A stretch of DNA of 64,000 bases from Micromonospora sp. NBC_01740. Lineage in GTDB: Bacteria; Actinomycetota; Actinomycetes; Mycobacteriales; Micromonosporaceae. Shown here piece by piece: positions 11,806-19,587 of the stretch. The stretch spans positions 558,001 to 622,000 of the forward strand of contig NZ_CP109150.1 in NCBI RefSeq assembly GCF_035920365.1. Direction: 5' to 3'. The position numbers and the translations under genes were made by a program. Each line of letters begins with the position of its first letter. The stretch's first letter is position 1. The notes below the pieces were generated by a model that saw only the letters and a program-made list of their open reading frames with translations, did not search any database and was not told the origin of the DNA.

Positions 11806-11832
11806 CTAGCACTCCGTCAAGGAGAGTGCCAA
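11806..11832 (-). promoter_or_regulatory. CIRCE operator 2 (HrcA site)
   Basis: CTAGCACTC - 9 bases - GAGTGCCAA, one mismatch in each arm against the consensus. It lies 45 bp centre-to-centre from operator 1, about four and a quarter helical turns. Confidence 0.9.
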
Positions 11833-11874
11833 CCCGCCGGCCGGCGCGTCGGGTCCGCCGACCACAATGAACGG

Positions 11875-13098
11875 GTGGATCTCGACCAACTCGCCGCCCT
11901 GCGTACGCCCGAGGGGTCGGCCGCGCTCGCCGCCGCCGCGCGGGTGGCCGGCGGTGATCCGCTGACCGCGGCGGCCGCGCTCCGCTCTACGGGGCTGCCG
12001 GCCGACCTGGCGTCGGCCGCCCTCACCCAGGCCGAGCTGCGCCGCCGGGCAGTCGGCAAGTTCGGGCCGGCGGCGGCCGGGATGTTCCTCACCCGGGCCG
12101 GGCTGGAGCAGGCCACGCGGGGCGTCGTCGCGGCACGGCGGGCCGAGCGGCTGCGGGCCGCCGGGGTGCGCGTCCTCGCCGACCTCGGCTGCGGCCTCGG
12201 CGCGGACGCGCTCGCCGCCGCCCGCGCCGGCATCCGGGTGTACGGCGTGGAGGCCGACCCGCTGACCGCCGCGATGGCCGCCGCGAACGCCGAGGCGGCC
12301 GGGCTGGCCGAGCTGTTCACGGTGGAGTGTGGCGACGCCACGGCGTTCGACGTGGACCGGGTCGACGGGGTGTTCTGCGACCCGGCGCGCCGGAAGGCGG
12401 GCACCGGGCGGCGGATCTTCGACCCGAACGCCTACTCGCCGCCCTGGGACTTCGTCGTCGGGCTGGCGGAGCGGGTGCCGCACACCGTCGTGAAGGTGGC
12501 GCCCGGCATCGACCACGCGCTGGTCCCGGCGAGCGCCGAGGCGGAGTGGGTGAGCGTCGACGGCGACCTGGTCGAGGCGGCCCTGTGGTGCGGCGAGCTG
12601 GCGCAGGTCCCCCGCCGCGCCACCCGGCTGCACGGCAAGGAAGGGCCCCCTGTCGACGCCTCCGGCAGCGGAAGGGTCCCCTGCTGGCAGTTGACGGGCT
12701 CCGGGGACGCCGAAGCACCGGTCGGCCCGGCGCGCCGCTTCCTGTACGACCCCGACCCGGCGGTGGTCCGCGCGCACCTGGTCGCGGAGCTGGCCGAGAC
12801 GCTGGGCGCGACGCTGGCCGACCCGAGCATCGCCTACCTCTACGCGGACGCGCCGACGCCGACGCCGTTCGCCCGCTGCCTGGAGGTCACCGACGTGCTG
12901 CCGTTCTCGCTCAAGCGGCTGCGGGCGCTGCTGCGGGAGCGCCGGGTCGGGCGGGTGGAGATCCTCAAGCGCGGGTCCGCCCTGGAGCCGGAGAAGCTCC
13001 GCCGGGACCTGCGGCTGACCGGGGGCGAGGCGGCCAGCCTGGTGCTGACCCGGGTCGCCGGGGCGCCGACGGTGCTGGTCTGCCGGCCGGTCGGGTAG
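11875..13098 (+). CDS. SAM-dependent methyltransferase with THUMP-like C-terminal domain
   Basis: A class I methyltransferase of 407 residues, with the SAM-binding motif DLGCGLGADA at 103-112, the acidic GVEADP after strand two, and FCDPARR, a motif IV resembling the (N/D)PP(Y/F) loop of base methylases. The C-terminal part matches the THUMP-like domain found fused to such enzymes, which points to RNA as substrate. Residues 255-270 are encoded by a pair of short direct repeats and look like an in-frame insertion. GTG 11875 lacks a Shine-Dalgarno; CACAAT ends 6 bases before it, so the message may be leaderless. Its promoter overlaps the groES operator region. Confidence 0.82.
   Translation: MDLDQLAALRTPEGSAALAAAARVAGGDPLTAAAALRSTGLPADLASAALTQAELRRRAVGKFGPAAAGMFLTRAGLEQATRGVVAARRAERLRAAGVRVLADLGCGLGADALAAARAGIRVYGVEADPLTAAMAAANAEAAGLAELFTVECGDATAFDVDRVDGVFCDPARRKAGTGRRIFDPNAYSPPWDFVVGLAERVPHTVVKVAPGIDHALVPASAEAEWVSVDGDLVEAALWCGELAQVPRRATRLHGKEGPPVDASGSGRVPCWQLTGSGDAEAPVGPARRFLYDPDPAVVRAHLVAELAETLGATLADPSIAYLYADAPTPTPFARCLEVTDVLPFSLKRLRALLRERRVGRVEILKRGSALEPEKLRRDLRLTGGEAASLVLTRVAGAPTVLVCRPVG
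12639..12683. repeat. Direct repeat GGAAGGGYCCCCTG inside a coding region
   Basis: GGAAGGGCCCCCTG at 12639-12652 and GGAAGGGTCCCCTG at 12670-12683, 31 bp apart, each with a GGGCCC-like core. The unit resembles short GC-rich repeats seen scattered in Micromonospora intergenic DNA (from memory). Here it is translated in frame. Confidence 0.6.
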
Positions 13099-13148
13099 CG
13101 CGCGAGGGCGTCCGGCCTTTTCGGCTCGCGGGTCGTACGGGGCCGGGT

Positions 13149-13154
13149 TAGCTT
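13149..13154 (+). promoter_or_regulatory. -10 element TAGCTT for a leaderless ybaK mRNA
   Basis: TAGCTT followed by 7 bases and then ATG at 13162. Confidence 0.6.
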
Positions 13155-13161
13155 GACCGTC

Positions 13162-13641
13162 ATGGCGGGACAGGGCACTCCGGCGACCGCGCTGCTGACC
13201 AAGCGGAAGATCGCCCACAGCACCCATCCGTACGACGTCTCCCCGGACGCGCCCCACTACGGCGCGCTGGTCGCGGCGGCCCTGGGGGTGCCGCCGGAGC
13301 GGGTCTTCAAGTCGCTGGTCGCCGAGGTCGACGGCGCGCTGACGGTGGCGGTCGTGCCGGTCACCGGCGAGCTGGACCTCAAGGCGCTCGCGGCGGCGGT
13401 CGGCGGCAAGCGGGCCGCCATGGCCGACCGGGCGGTCGCCGAACGGGCCACCGGCTACGTGCGCGGCGGGATCAGCCCGCTCGGCCAGCGCCGGCGACTG
13501 CCCACGGTGCTCGACTCGTCGGCGCTCGACCATCCCACCGTCTACGTCTCGGCGGGCCGGCGCGGGCTTCAGCTCCAGCTCGACCCGCAGGATCTCGTCG
13601 CCCTCACCGGGGCGGTCACGGCCCCGCTGTCGGCCCGCTGA
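13162..13641 (+). CDS. ybaK: YbaK/EbsC-type aminoacyl-tRNA deacylase
   Basis: A small cytoplasmic hydrolase that removes wrongly attached amino acids (Cys-tRNA(Pro) in bacterial YbaK). The 159-residue protein has the family features VFKSLV near residue 50, GELDLKALA and the YVRGGISPLGQ segment around residue 100, with the conserved Gly-Gly-x-Ser-Pro. The ATG at 13162 is fixed by the leaderless promoter; an upstream TTG would lie inside the -10 box. Confidence 0.9.
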   Translation: MAGQGTPATALLTKRKIAHSTHPYDVSPDAPHYGALVAAALGVPPERVFKSLVAEVDGALTVAVVPVTGELDLKALAAAVGGKRAAMADRAVAERATGYVRGGISPLGQRRRLPTVLDSSALDHPTVYVSAGRRGLQLQLDPQDLVALTGAVTAPLSAR

Positions 13642-13727
13642 GCTGCACCGCTCCCGTCAGCCCCGAGAGAGCGCTCCCCGGTGGACGACGGCCGGGTGTC
13701 AGGGACGTTGCTGAATTGTTACTGCCG

Positions 13728-13736
13728 ACAACAAAC
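13728..13736. promoter_or_regulatory. Candidate regulator half-site ACAACAAAC (upstream copy)
   Basis: A first copy of ACAACAAAC. With TTGTT at 13716-13720 it forms an imperfect inverted repeat around 9 bases. A second copy lies 63 bp downstream, over the expected transcription start of xylF. Confidence 0.4.
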
Positions 13737-13753
13737 TCGCCACCTCGGCGCTC

Positions 13754-13783
13754 TTGTGCCCACGGCGCGAACCGGAATACGTT
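13754..13783 (+). promoter_or_regulatory. xylF promoter: TTGTGC, 18 bp, TACGTT
   Basis: A -35 like TTGTGC (13754-13759) and a -10 TACGTT (13778-13783) spaced 18 bp. The start point would be near 13790, leaving a leader of about 45 bases with an AAAGGA ribosome site. Confidence 0.5.
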
Positions 13784-13790
13784 GCCGGAC

Positions 13791-13799
13791 ACAACAAAC
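13791..13799. promoter_or_regulatory. Candidate operator ACAACAAAC over the xylF start point
   Basis: The second copy of ACAACAAAC, placed where a repressor would block initiation. The ROK regulator encoded after xylH is the obvious candidate to bind it. Confidence 0.4.
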
Positions 13800-13834
13800 C
13801 AACATCATCCCCCACCCCCGAAAGGACCCTGCTG

Positions 13835-14932
13835 ATGCGCAAGGGCTTCCTCACCTTCGCCGCCGTGGGCCTGCTGGCCGCCGGCGGCCTGACCGCCTGC
13901 GGCGACGACTCCGGTTCCGATGCCGGCGGCTCCACCGAGAAGAAGCCGAAGATCGGCGTGATCCTTCCGGACAGCAAGTCCTCCGCCCGCTGGGAGGGCG
14001 CGGACCGAAAGTTCCTGACGGAGGCGTTCCAGGCGGCCGGCGTCGACTTCGACATCCAGAACGCCCAGGGCGACAAGACGGCGTTCCAGACCATCGCCGA
14101 CCAGATGATCACCAACGGCGTGACCGCCCTGATGATCGTCAACCTGGACTCCGGCACCGGCAAGGCCGTCCTCGACAAGGCGAAGTCCCAGGGCGTGGCG
14201 ACCATCGACTACGACCGGCTCACGCTGGGCGGCTCGGCCACCTACTACGTCAGCTTCGACAACGAGGTCGTCGGCAAGCTCCAGGGCGAGGGCCTGAGCA
14301 AGTGCCTGACCGACAAGGGCGCCAAGAACCCGGTGGTGGCGTACCTCAACGGCTCGCCGACCGACAACAACGCCACCCTGTTCAAGAACGGGTACGACTC
14401 GGTGCTCAAGCCGAAGTTCGACTCGAAGGAGTACACCAAGGGCCCGGACCAGAACGTGCCGGAGTGGGACAACACCCAGGCGGCCACGATCTTCGAGCAG
14501 ATGCTGACCCAGCAGCGGGGCAAGATCGACGGCGTGCTCGCCGCCAACGACGGCCTCGGCAACGCGGCCATCTCGGTTCTGAAGAAGAACAAGCTCAACG
14601 GCAAGGTCCCGGTGACCGGCCAGGACGCCACCCCGCAGGGCCTGCAGAACATCCTCTCCGGCGACCAGTGCATGACCGTCTACAAGGCGATCAAGGAGGA
14701 GGCTAAGGCCGCCTCGGACCTGGCCATCGCGGTCGCCAAGGGTGAGAAGAAGGAGACCGGCCAGACGGTCAAGGACCCGGAGGGCGGCCGGGACGTCCCG
14801 TCGGTCCTGCTGACCCCGAAGCTGATCTTCAAGGAGAACGTCAAGGACGTCATCGCCGACGGCTTCGTCACCAAGGACGAGGTCTGCGCCGGGGCGTACG
14901 CCAAGCTCTGCGCCGACGCCGGCATCAGCTGA
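13835..14932 (+). CDS. xylF: Xylose-type ABC importer, substrate-binding lipoprotein
   Basis: The periplasmic-binding component of a CUT2 sugar importer, 365 residues. Cys22 in the lipobox LTAC is the lipid anchor. The mature part starts with a KIGVILPDSKSSARW strand and has the DNAQGD-like and VTGQDATPQGLQ motifs of D-xylose binding proteins; overall it resembles XylF more than ribose or galactose binding proteins. ATG 13835 follows AAAGGA. A stem-loop after the gene separates it from the ATPase gene and probably keeps the binding protein in excess. Xylose is the likely but unproven ligand. Confidence 0.88.
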   Translation: MRKGFLTFAAVGLLAAGGLTACGDDSGSDAGGSTEKKPKIGVILPDSKSSARWEGADRKFLTEAFQAAGVDFDIQNAQGDKTAFQTIADQMITNGVTALMIVNLDSGTGKAVLDKAKSQGVATIDYDRLTLGGSATYYVSFDNEVVGKLQGEGLSKCLTDKGAKNPVVAYLNGSPTDNNATLFKNGYDSVLKPKFDSKEYTKGPDQNVPEWDNTQAATIFEQMLTQQRGKIDGVLAANDGLGNAAISVLKKNKLNGKVPVTGQDATPQGLQNILSGDQCMTVYKAIKEEAKAASDLAIAVAKGEKKETGQTVKDPEGGRDVPSVLLTPKLIFKENVKDVIADGFVTKDEVCAGAYAKLCADAGIS

Positions 14933-14954
14933 CCCGTACCCGATTCCACGCGCA

Positions 14955-14987
14955 CGCCGCCCGGCACGGACCCTGTGCCGGGCGGCG
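14955..14987 (+). other. Hairpin between xylF and xylG
   Basis: Perfect 13-bp arms at 14955-14967 and 14975-14987 with a 7-base loop. Such hairpins after the binding-protein gene are typical partial terminators or 3' stabilisers. Confidence 0.7.
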
Positions 14988-15037
14988 GTTCGCGCCGGAC
15001 GGGATCCGAGACCTCCCCTCCACCTGAAGGAGCCCCC

Positions 15038-15862
15038 GTGTCCGCAACCCCCCTGCTGGAACTACGCGGGATCGACAAGAGCTTCGGTCCCGTCCAGGTC
15101 CTGCGCGACGTCGCCTTCACCGCCCACCCGGGCGAGGTGACCGCGCTGGTCGGCGACAACGGCGCCGGCAAGTCGACCCTCGTCAAGTGCATCAGCGGCA
15201 TCCACCCCACCGACGCCGGCGAGTTCCGCTTCGACGGCCGACCGGTGACCATCAACAGCCCCCGCGACGCCGCCGCGCTCGGCATCGAGGTCGTCTACCA
15301 GGACCTCGCGCTCTGCGACAACCTCGACATCGTGCAGAACATGTTCCTCGGCCGGGAGAAGCGCAGCGGCATCGTGCTCGACGAGCCGACCATGGAGCAG
15401 ATGGCCGCCGACACCCTCGCCGGGCTCAGCGTACGGACCGTGAAGTCGCTGCGGCAGCACGTCTCCAGCCTCTCCGGCGGCCAGCGCCAGACCGTCGCGA
15501 TCGCCAAGGCCGTGCTCTGGAACAGCAAGCTCGTCATCCTCGACGAGCCGACCGCCGCGCTGGGCGTCGCGCAGACCGCCCAGGTGCTCGAACTGGTCCG
15601 CCGGCTCGCCGACAACGGCCTCGCCGTGGTGCTCATCTCGCACAACATGAACGACGTCTTCGCCGTCTCCGACCGGATCGCCGCGCTCTACCTCGGCCAG
15701 ATGGTCGCCCAGGTGAAGACCACCGACATCACCCACTCGCAGGTGGTCGAGCTGATCACCGCCGGTCGCTCCGGCGGGCTCGGGCTCGCCGCCGAGCCGA
15801 CCAACGGCGGCAACGGGAACGGCGCAGGGCGGGCCGGCAGCAACTCAGGAGGCGTCCGATGA
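15038..15862 (+). CDS. xylG: Sugar ABC importer ATPase, single nucleotide-binding domain
   Basis: The energy-coupling subunit, 274 residues. Walker A is GDNGAGKST (39-47), the signature LSGGQ (145-149), Walker B VILDEP (Asp169-Glu170), and the switch His lies in LISHN. Canonical XylG carries two such domains in about 500 residues; this protein has only one and must form a homodimer, like FrcA-type ATPases. GTG 15038 has AAGGAG upstream. Its stop overlaps the permease start as ATGA. Confidence 0.9.
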   Translation: MSATPLLELRGIDKSFGPVQVLRDVAFTAHPGEVTALVGDNGAGKSTLVKCISGIHPTDAGEFRFDGRPVTINSPRDAAALGIEVVYQDLALCDNLDIVQNMFLGREKRSGIVLDEPTMEQMAADTLAGLSVRTVKSLRQHVSSLSGGQRQTVAIAKAVLWNSKLVILDEPTAALGVAQTAQVLELVRRLADNGLAVVLISHNMNDVFAVSDRIAALYLGQMVAQVKTTDITHSQVVELITAGRSGGLGLAAEPTNGGNGNGAGRAGSNSGGVR

Positions 15863-17118
15863 CCACCACCGTCGTGCACAAGGACGGCCCGGCGGCCGTC
15901 ACACCGCCGGCCACCCTCGCCAGCCACGTCCGCAACTACGTCGGTCGGGTCCGTGGCGGCGACATCGGGGCGCTGCCCGCCGTACTCGGCCTGGTCGTGC
16001 TCTGCACGGTCTTCTCGATCATGCAGCCGACGTTCCTCAGCGCCGGCAACTTCGCCAACCTGTTCACCCAGGGCGCCGCGGTCACGCTGATCGCCATGGG
16101 GCTGGTCTTCGTCCTGCTGCTCGGCGAGATCGACCTCTCCGCCGGCTTCGCCAGCGGCGTCTGCGCCGCCATCCTCGCCAACGTGGTCACCGTGCTCGGC
16201 TACCCGTGGTACGTGGCCGTGATCGCCGCGATCGTCACCGGCGTGGCGATCGGCACCACCCTCGGCTTCCTCGTCGCGAAGATCGGCATCCCGTCGTTCG
16301 TGGTGACCCTCGCCGGGTTCCTCGCCTTCCAGGGCATCGTGCTGATGCTGATGGAGGAGGGCGCCAACATCTCGGTGCGCGACGAGGTGCTGGTGGCCAT
16401 CGCCAACCGCAACCTCCCGCCCGTCCTGGGCTGGCTGCTGGCCGCGGTGGCGGTCGCCGGCTACGCGGCCGTGCAACTGCTCCGGCACCGTACGCGGGTC
16501 GCCCGGGGTCTGGTCACCGACCCGATCGCGGTGGTCTTCGCCCGCATCGGCGGGCTGGCGCTCGTCCTCGGCGTCGCGGTCTTCATCCTCAACCTGGAGC
16601 GCAGCCGCAACGTCGTGATCAGCTCGCTCAAGGGCGTGCCGATCGTGGTGCCGATCATCGCGGTGCTGCTGGTCTTCTGGACCTTCGTGCTCCAGCGCAC
16701 CAGCTACGGCCGGCACGTCTACGCGGTGGGCGGCAACAAGGAGGCGGCGCGCCGCGCCGGCATCAACGTGGACCGCATCCGCATCTCGGTCTTCGTGATC
16801 TGCTCCTCGATGGCGGCCGTCGGCGGCATCGTCGCCGCCAGCCGGGCCAACTCGGTGGACCCCAACACAGGCGGCAGTGATGTACTGCTCTACGCGGTCG
16901 GCGCGGCCGTCATCGGAGGCACCAGCCTCTTCGGCGGCAAGGGCCGGGTGCTGGACGCCGTCCTCGGTGGCGCGGTCGTCGCGGTCATCGACAACGGGAT
17001 GGGCCTGATGGGATACAGCTCGGGGGTGAAGTACGTGGTCACCGGCGTGGTGCTGCTGCTCGCCGCGAGCGTGGACGCGTTCTCCCGCCGGCGTTCCACC
17101 GCCACCGGCAACCGCTGA
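15859..17118 (+). CDS. xylH: Xylose-type ABC importer permease
   Basis: The membrane channel of the importer, 419 residues with about ten hydrophobic segments. The conserved region of this family (about 355-370) reads GAAVIGGTSLFGGKG. Its start overlaps the xylG stop (ATGA) and is preceded by CAGGAGG. Length and motifs fit XylH-type permeases. Confidence 0.9.
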   Translation: MTTTVVHKDGPAAVTPPATLASHVRNYVGRVRGGDIGALPAVLGLVVLCTVFSIMQPTFLSAGNFANLFTQGAAVTLIAMGLVFVLLLGEIDLSAGFASGVCAAILANVVTVLGYPWYVAVIAAIVTGVAIGTTLGFLVAKIGIPSFVVTLAGFLAFQGIVLMLMEEGANISVRDEVLVAIANRNLPPVLGWLLAAVAVAGYAAVQLLRHRTRVARGLVTDPIAVVFARIGGLALVLGVAVFILNLERSRNVVISSLKGVPIVVPIIAVLLVFWTFVLQRTSYGRHVYAVGGNKEAARRAGINVDRIRISVFVICSSMAAVGGIVAASRANSVDPNTGGSDVLLYAVGAAVIGGTSLFGGKGRVLDAVLGGAVVAVIDNGMGLMGYSSGVKYVVTGVVLLLAASVDAFSRRRSTATGNR

Positions 17119-17134
17119 CCGCGCGGCACCGGAA

Positions 17135-18328
17135 GTGACGACGGCGATGCGCGCAGGACCGAGCCAGGACGAGATCCGCCGGCAGAACCTGGGCGCGTTG
17201 CTGCGGTACGTGCACGTGCACGGGGCCACCACCCGTGCCGAGCTCACCACCACGCTGGGGCTCAACCGCAGCACCATCGGCGCGCTGACCGCCGACCTGG
17301 CCGGCGCCGGGCTGGTCAGCGAGGGGACGCCGAAGGAGACCGGTCGGGCCGGGCGACCGTCGCTGGTCGTCCGGCCCGAGTCGGACCGGGTGCACGCGTA
17401 CGCGTACAGCATCGAGGTGGACCGGCTGCGCGCCGCGCGGATCGGTCTCGGCGGCGCGGTGCTCGACCGCCGGGAGCTGGACCGCCCCCGGGGTCTGACC
17501 GCCGCGGAGGCCGCCCCGCTGCTGGCCGGGGCGGTCAAGGACATGCAGCAGAGCGCGCCGGCGGACGCCGTCTGCGTCGGCGCGGGCGTCGCGGTCTGCG
17601 GCATGGTCCGCCGCGACGACGGGCTGGTCCGGCTGGGCCCGACCACCGGATGGGTGGACGAGCCGATCGGCGCGGCGCTCGGCGCCGAGCTGGGCTGCGA
17701 CGTGCCGGTCACGGTCGGCAACGTGGCCGACGTGGCGGCCTTCGCCGAGCACGCCCGGGGCGCGGCGGCCGGCTGCGACAACGTCATCTACCTGTACGGG
17801 GACGTGGGCGTCGGCGCCGGCATCATCGCCGGTGGGCGGCGGCTGACCGGGCACGGCGGCTACGGCGGCGAGGTCGGCCACATGGTGGTCGTCCGCGACG
17901 GCGCGCCCTGCGAGTGCGGCTCCCGGGGCTGCTGGGAGACCGAGATCGGCGAGCACGCGCTGCTGCGCGCGGCCGGCCGCTCCGACGCGCGGGGCCGCGA
18001 CGCGCTGCTGGCCGTCTTCGACGCCGCCGACCGGGGCGACCTGCGGGCGCAGACGGCGGTACGCCAGGCCGGCGACTGGCTCGGCTTCGGGGTCGCCAAC
18101 CTGGTGAACATCTTCAACCCGGAGATGGTCATCTTCGGCGGCGGCATGCGGGACCTCTACCTCGCGGCGGCGGCCCAGGTCCGCAGCCGGCTCAACTCGA
18201 TGGCCCTGCCCGCCTGCCTGGAGCACGTCCGGCTGCGCACCCCGAAGCTCGGGGACGACGCGGCGCTGATCGGCGCCGCCGAACTGGCCTTCGAACGCCT
18301 GCTGGCGGACCCCCTCGACGTCGGCTGA
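17135..18328 (+). CDS. ROK family transcriptional regulator (XylR-like)
   Basis: A 397-residue ROK repressor with an N-terminal winged helix (about 10-75, TTRAELTTTLGLNRSTIGAL) and a sugar-kinase-like domain. The zinc motif C-x-C-G-x2-G-C is at 259-266 (CECGSRGC). The ATP-site glycines are partly changed, as usual for ROK regulators that do not phosphorylate sugar. It follows xylH by 16 bp and is probably the sugar-responsive repressor of the operon. GTG 17135 is used; an in-frame ATG at 17147 is a possible alternative. Confidence 0.87.
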   Translation: MTTAMRAGPSQDEIRRQNLGALLRYVHVHGATTRAELTTTLGLNRSTIGALTADLAGAGLVSEGTPKETGRAGRPSLVVRPESDRVHAYAYSIEVDRLRAARIGLGGAVLDRRELDRPRGLTAAEAAPLLAGAVKDMQQSAPADAVCVGAGVAVCGMVRRDDGLVRLGPTTGWVDEPIGAALGAELGCDVPVTVGNVADVAAFAEHARGAAAGCDNVIYLYGDVGVGAGIIAGGRRLTGHGGYGGEVGHMVVVRDGAPCECGSRGCWETEIGEHALLRAAGRSDARGRDALLAVFDAADRGDLRAQTAVRQAGDWLGFGVANLVNIFNPEMVIFGGGMRDLYLAAAAQVRSRLNSMALPACLEHVRLRTPKLGDDAALIGAAELAFERLLADPLDVG

Positions 18329-18390
18329 CCGGCCCCGCCCCGCCCGCCCCGCCACCTGCCCCGTCCCGTGCGGTGCCGTCCCACCTGCCC

Positions 18391-18455
18391 CGTGCCGTGC
18401 CGTGCCGTGCCGTGCCGTGCCGTGCCGTGCCGTGCCGTGCCGTGCCGTGCCGTGC
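18391..18455. repeat. Thirteen perfect tandem copies of CGTGC
   Basis: A 65-bp pure pentamer array in the 275-bp gap between the ROK gene and the DUF4142 gene, with decayed copies just before it (18366-18390). Perfect purity suggests recent expansion or active slippage. Confidence 0.95.
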
Positions 18456-18603
18456 CGACGAATGGTGGACGGGTGCCGGAGCCGGTGGGCCGGTCCGGTG
18501 AACCGATCGGTCGGTCCGTCCGTACCAGTGCGCGGACGGGCGAAGGCGGAGGCGTCGCCCGGCCCGGACTCGTTTCGGACCGGACCGAGGAGACAGCACG
18601 GAC

Positions 18604-19341
18604 ATGACACCGCTCAGATCCGCCCGTCGCCGACAGGGACACCGCAGCAGTCGCCTGGCGGCGCTGCTCGTCACGATCGTCGCCGGGCTCGGGGTGCTGC
18701 CCGGCGTGGCCGTCGCCGCGCCGGGCGGTCAACAGCTCAACGCGGCCGACGCCGCCCTGCTCAACGGGGTACGCCTGGCCGGTCTCTGGGAGATGCCGGC
18801 CGGGCAGCTGGCCGCCGACAAGGGGCAGAGCGCGAAGGTGCGCGAGATCGGCGCCGGCATCGCCACCGAGCACGAGGAACTGGACCGGCTCACGGTCGAG
18901 GCGGCCAACAAGCTCGGAGCGAGCATCCCGAGCGACCCGACGGCCGAGCAGAAGGGCTGGCTGACGGAGATGCAGAACGCCTCCGGCGCCCGCTTCGACC
19001 AGATCTTCGTCACCCGGCTCCGGGTCGCCCACGGCAAGATCTTCCCGGTCATCGGGGCGGTCCGCGCCAGCACCCGCGACCCGGTGATCCGCAAGCTCGC
19101 CGACGACGCCAACCGGTTCGTCCTGCACCACATGCAGATGCTGGAGAGCACCGGGCTGGTGCGCTGGCCGGAACTGCCGCCGGCCGCCCTGCCCGCCCCC
19201 GGCGACGACGGCCTGCTCGCCGCCGCCTCCGCCAACTCCGGCCCGCCGATCGGGGTCAGCAGCACGGTGGTCTGGCTGGTCTTCCTCGCCGCGCTCGGCA
19301 CGGGAGGCGTCGCCACGTACCGCATCCTGCGCCGCGCCTGA
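18604..19341 (+). CDS. Secreted DUF4142 protein with C-terminal membrane anchor
   Basis: A 245-residue exported protein with a signal peptide ending near AVAA/PGG (about 39/40), a DUF4142 four-helix bundle (about 45-185, HEELDRL and HHMQMLES segments) and a C-terminal hydrophobic segment (about 218-240) followed by arginines. It has the architecture of an outward-facing anchored domain. DUF4142 is ferritin-like in fold but its function is not known. GAGGAG lies 10-15 bases before ATG 18604. Confidence 0.85.
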   Translation: MTPLRSARRRQGHRSSRLAALLVTIVAGLGVLPGVAVAAPGGQQLNAADAALLNGVRLAGLWEMPAGQLAADKGQSAKVREIGAGIATEHEELDRLTVEAANKLGASIPSDPTAEQKGWLTEMQNASGARFDQIFVTRLRVAHGKIFPVIGAVRASTRDPVIRKLADDANRFVLHHMQMLESTGLVRWPELPPAALPAPGDDGLLAAASANSGPPIGVSSTVVWLVFLAALGTGGVATYRILRRA

Positions 19342-19351
19342 CCACGGCGGT

Positions 19352-19377
19352 CCTCCCGGCGGCCACGGGCCGGGAGG
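19352..19377 (+). terminator. Hairpin after the DUF4142 gene
   Basis: A 9-bp stem (CCTCCCGGC, 19352-19360, with GCCGGGAGG, 19369-19377), 10 bases after the stop. Confidence 0.55.
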
Positions 19378-19403
19378 CCGTCGAACCGCAGGGAATCCTG
19401 CCG

Positions 19404-19515
19404 CTGGCGGCCTGGCGGCCTGGCGGTGCGGCGGCCTGGCGGTGGGCGGCCTGGCGATGTGGCGGCCTGGCGGCTGGGCGGTGTGGCGGCTGGGCGGTGT
19501 GGCTGCCTGGCTGCT
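19404..19515. repeat. Degenerate GGCGGCCTG repeat tract
   Basis: About ten imperfect copies of GGCGGCCTG or GGCGGTGTG in a row. The 665-bp stretch 19342-20006 holds this tract, a long palindrome, one weak small open frame and a C/G-rich simple stretch, and no well-supported gene. Confidence 0.7.
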
Positions 19516-19587
19516 CGTGGCCCTGCTTTCACGGCCCTGCCGTCCGCAGCCGCCCACCGTCGTTACTTTCGGTAATCGTCAGGGGTG

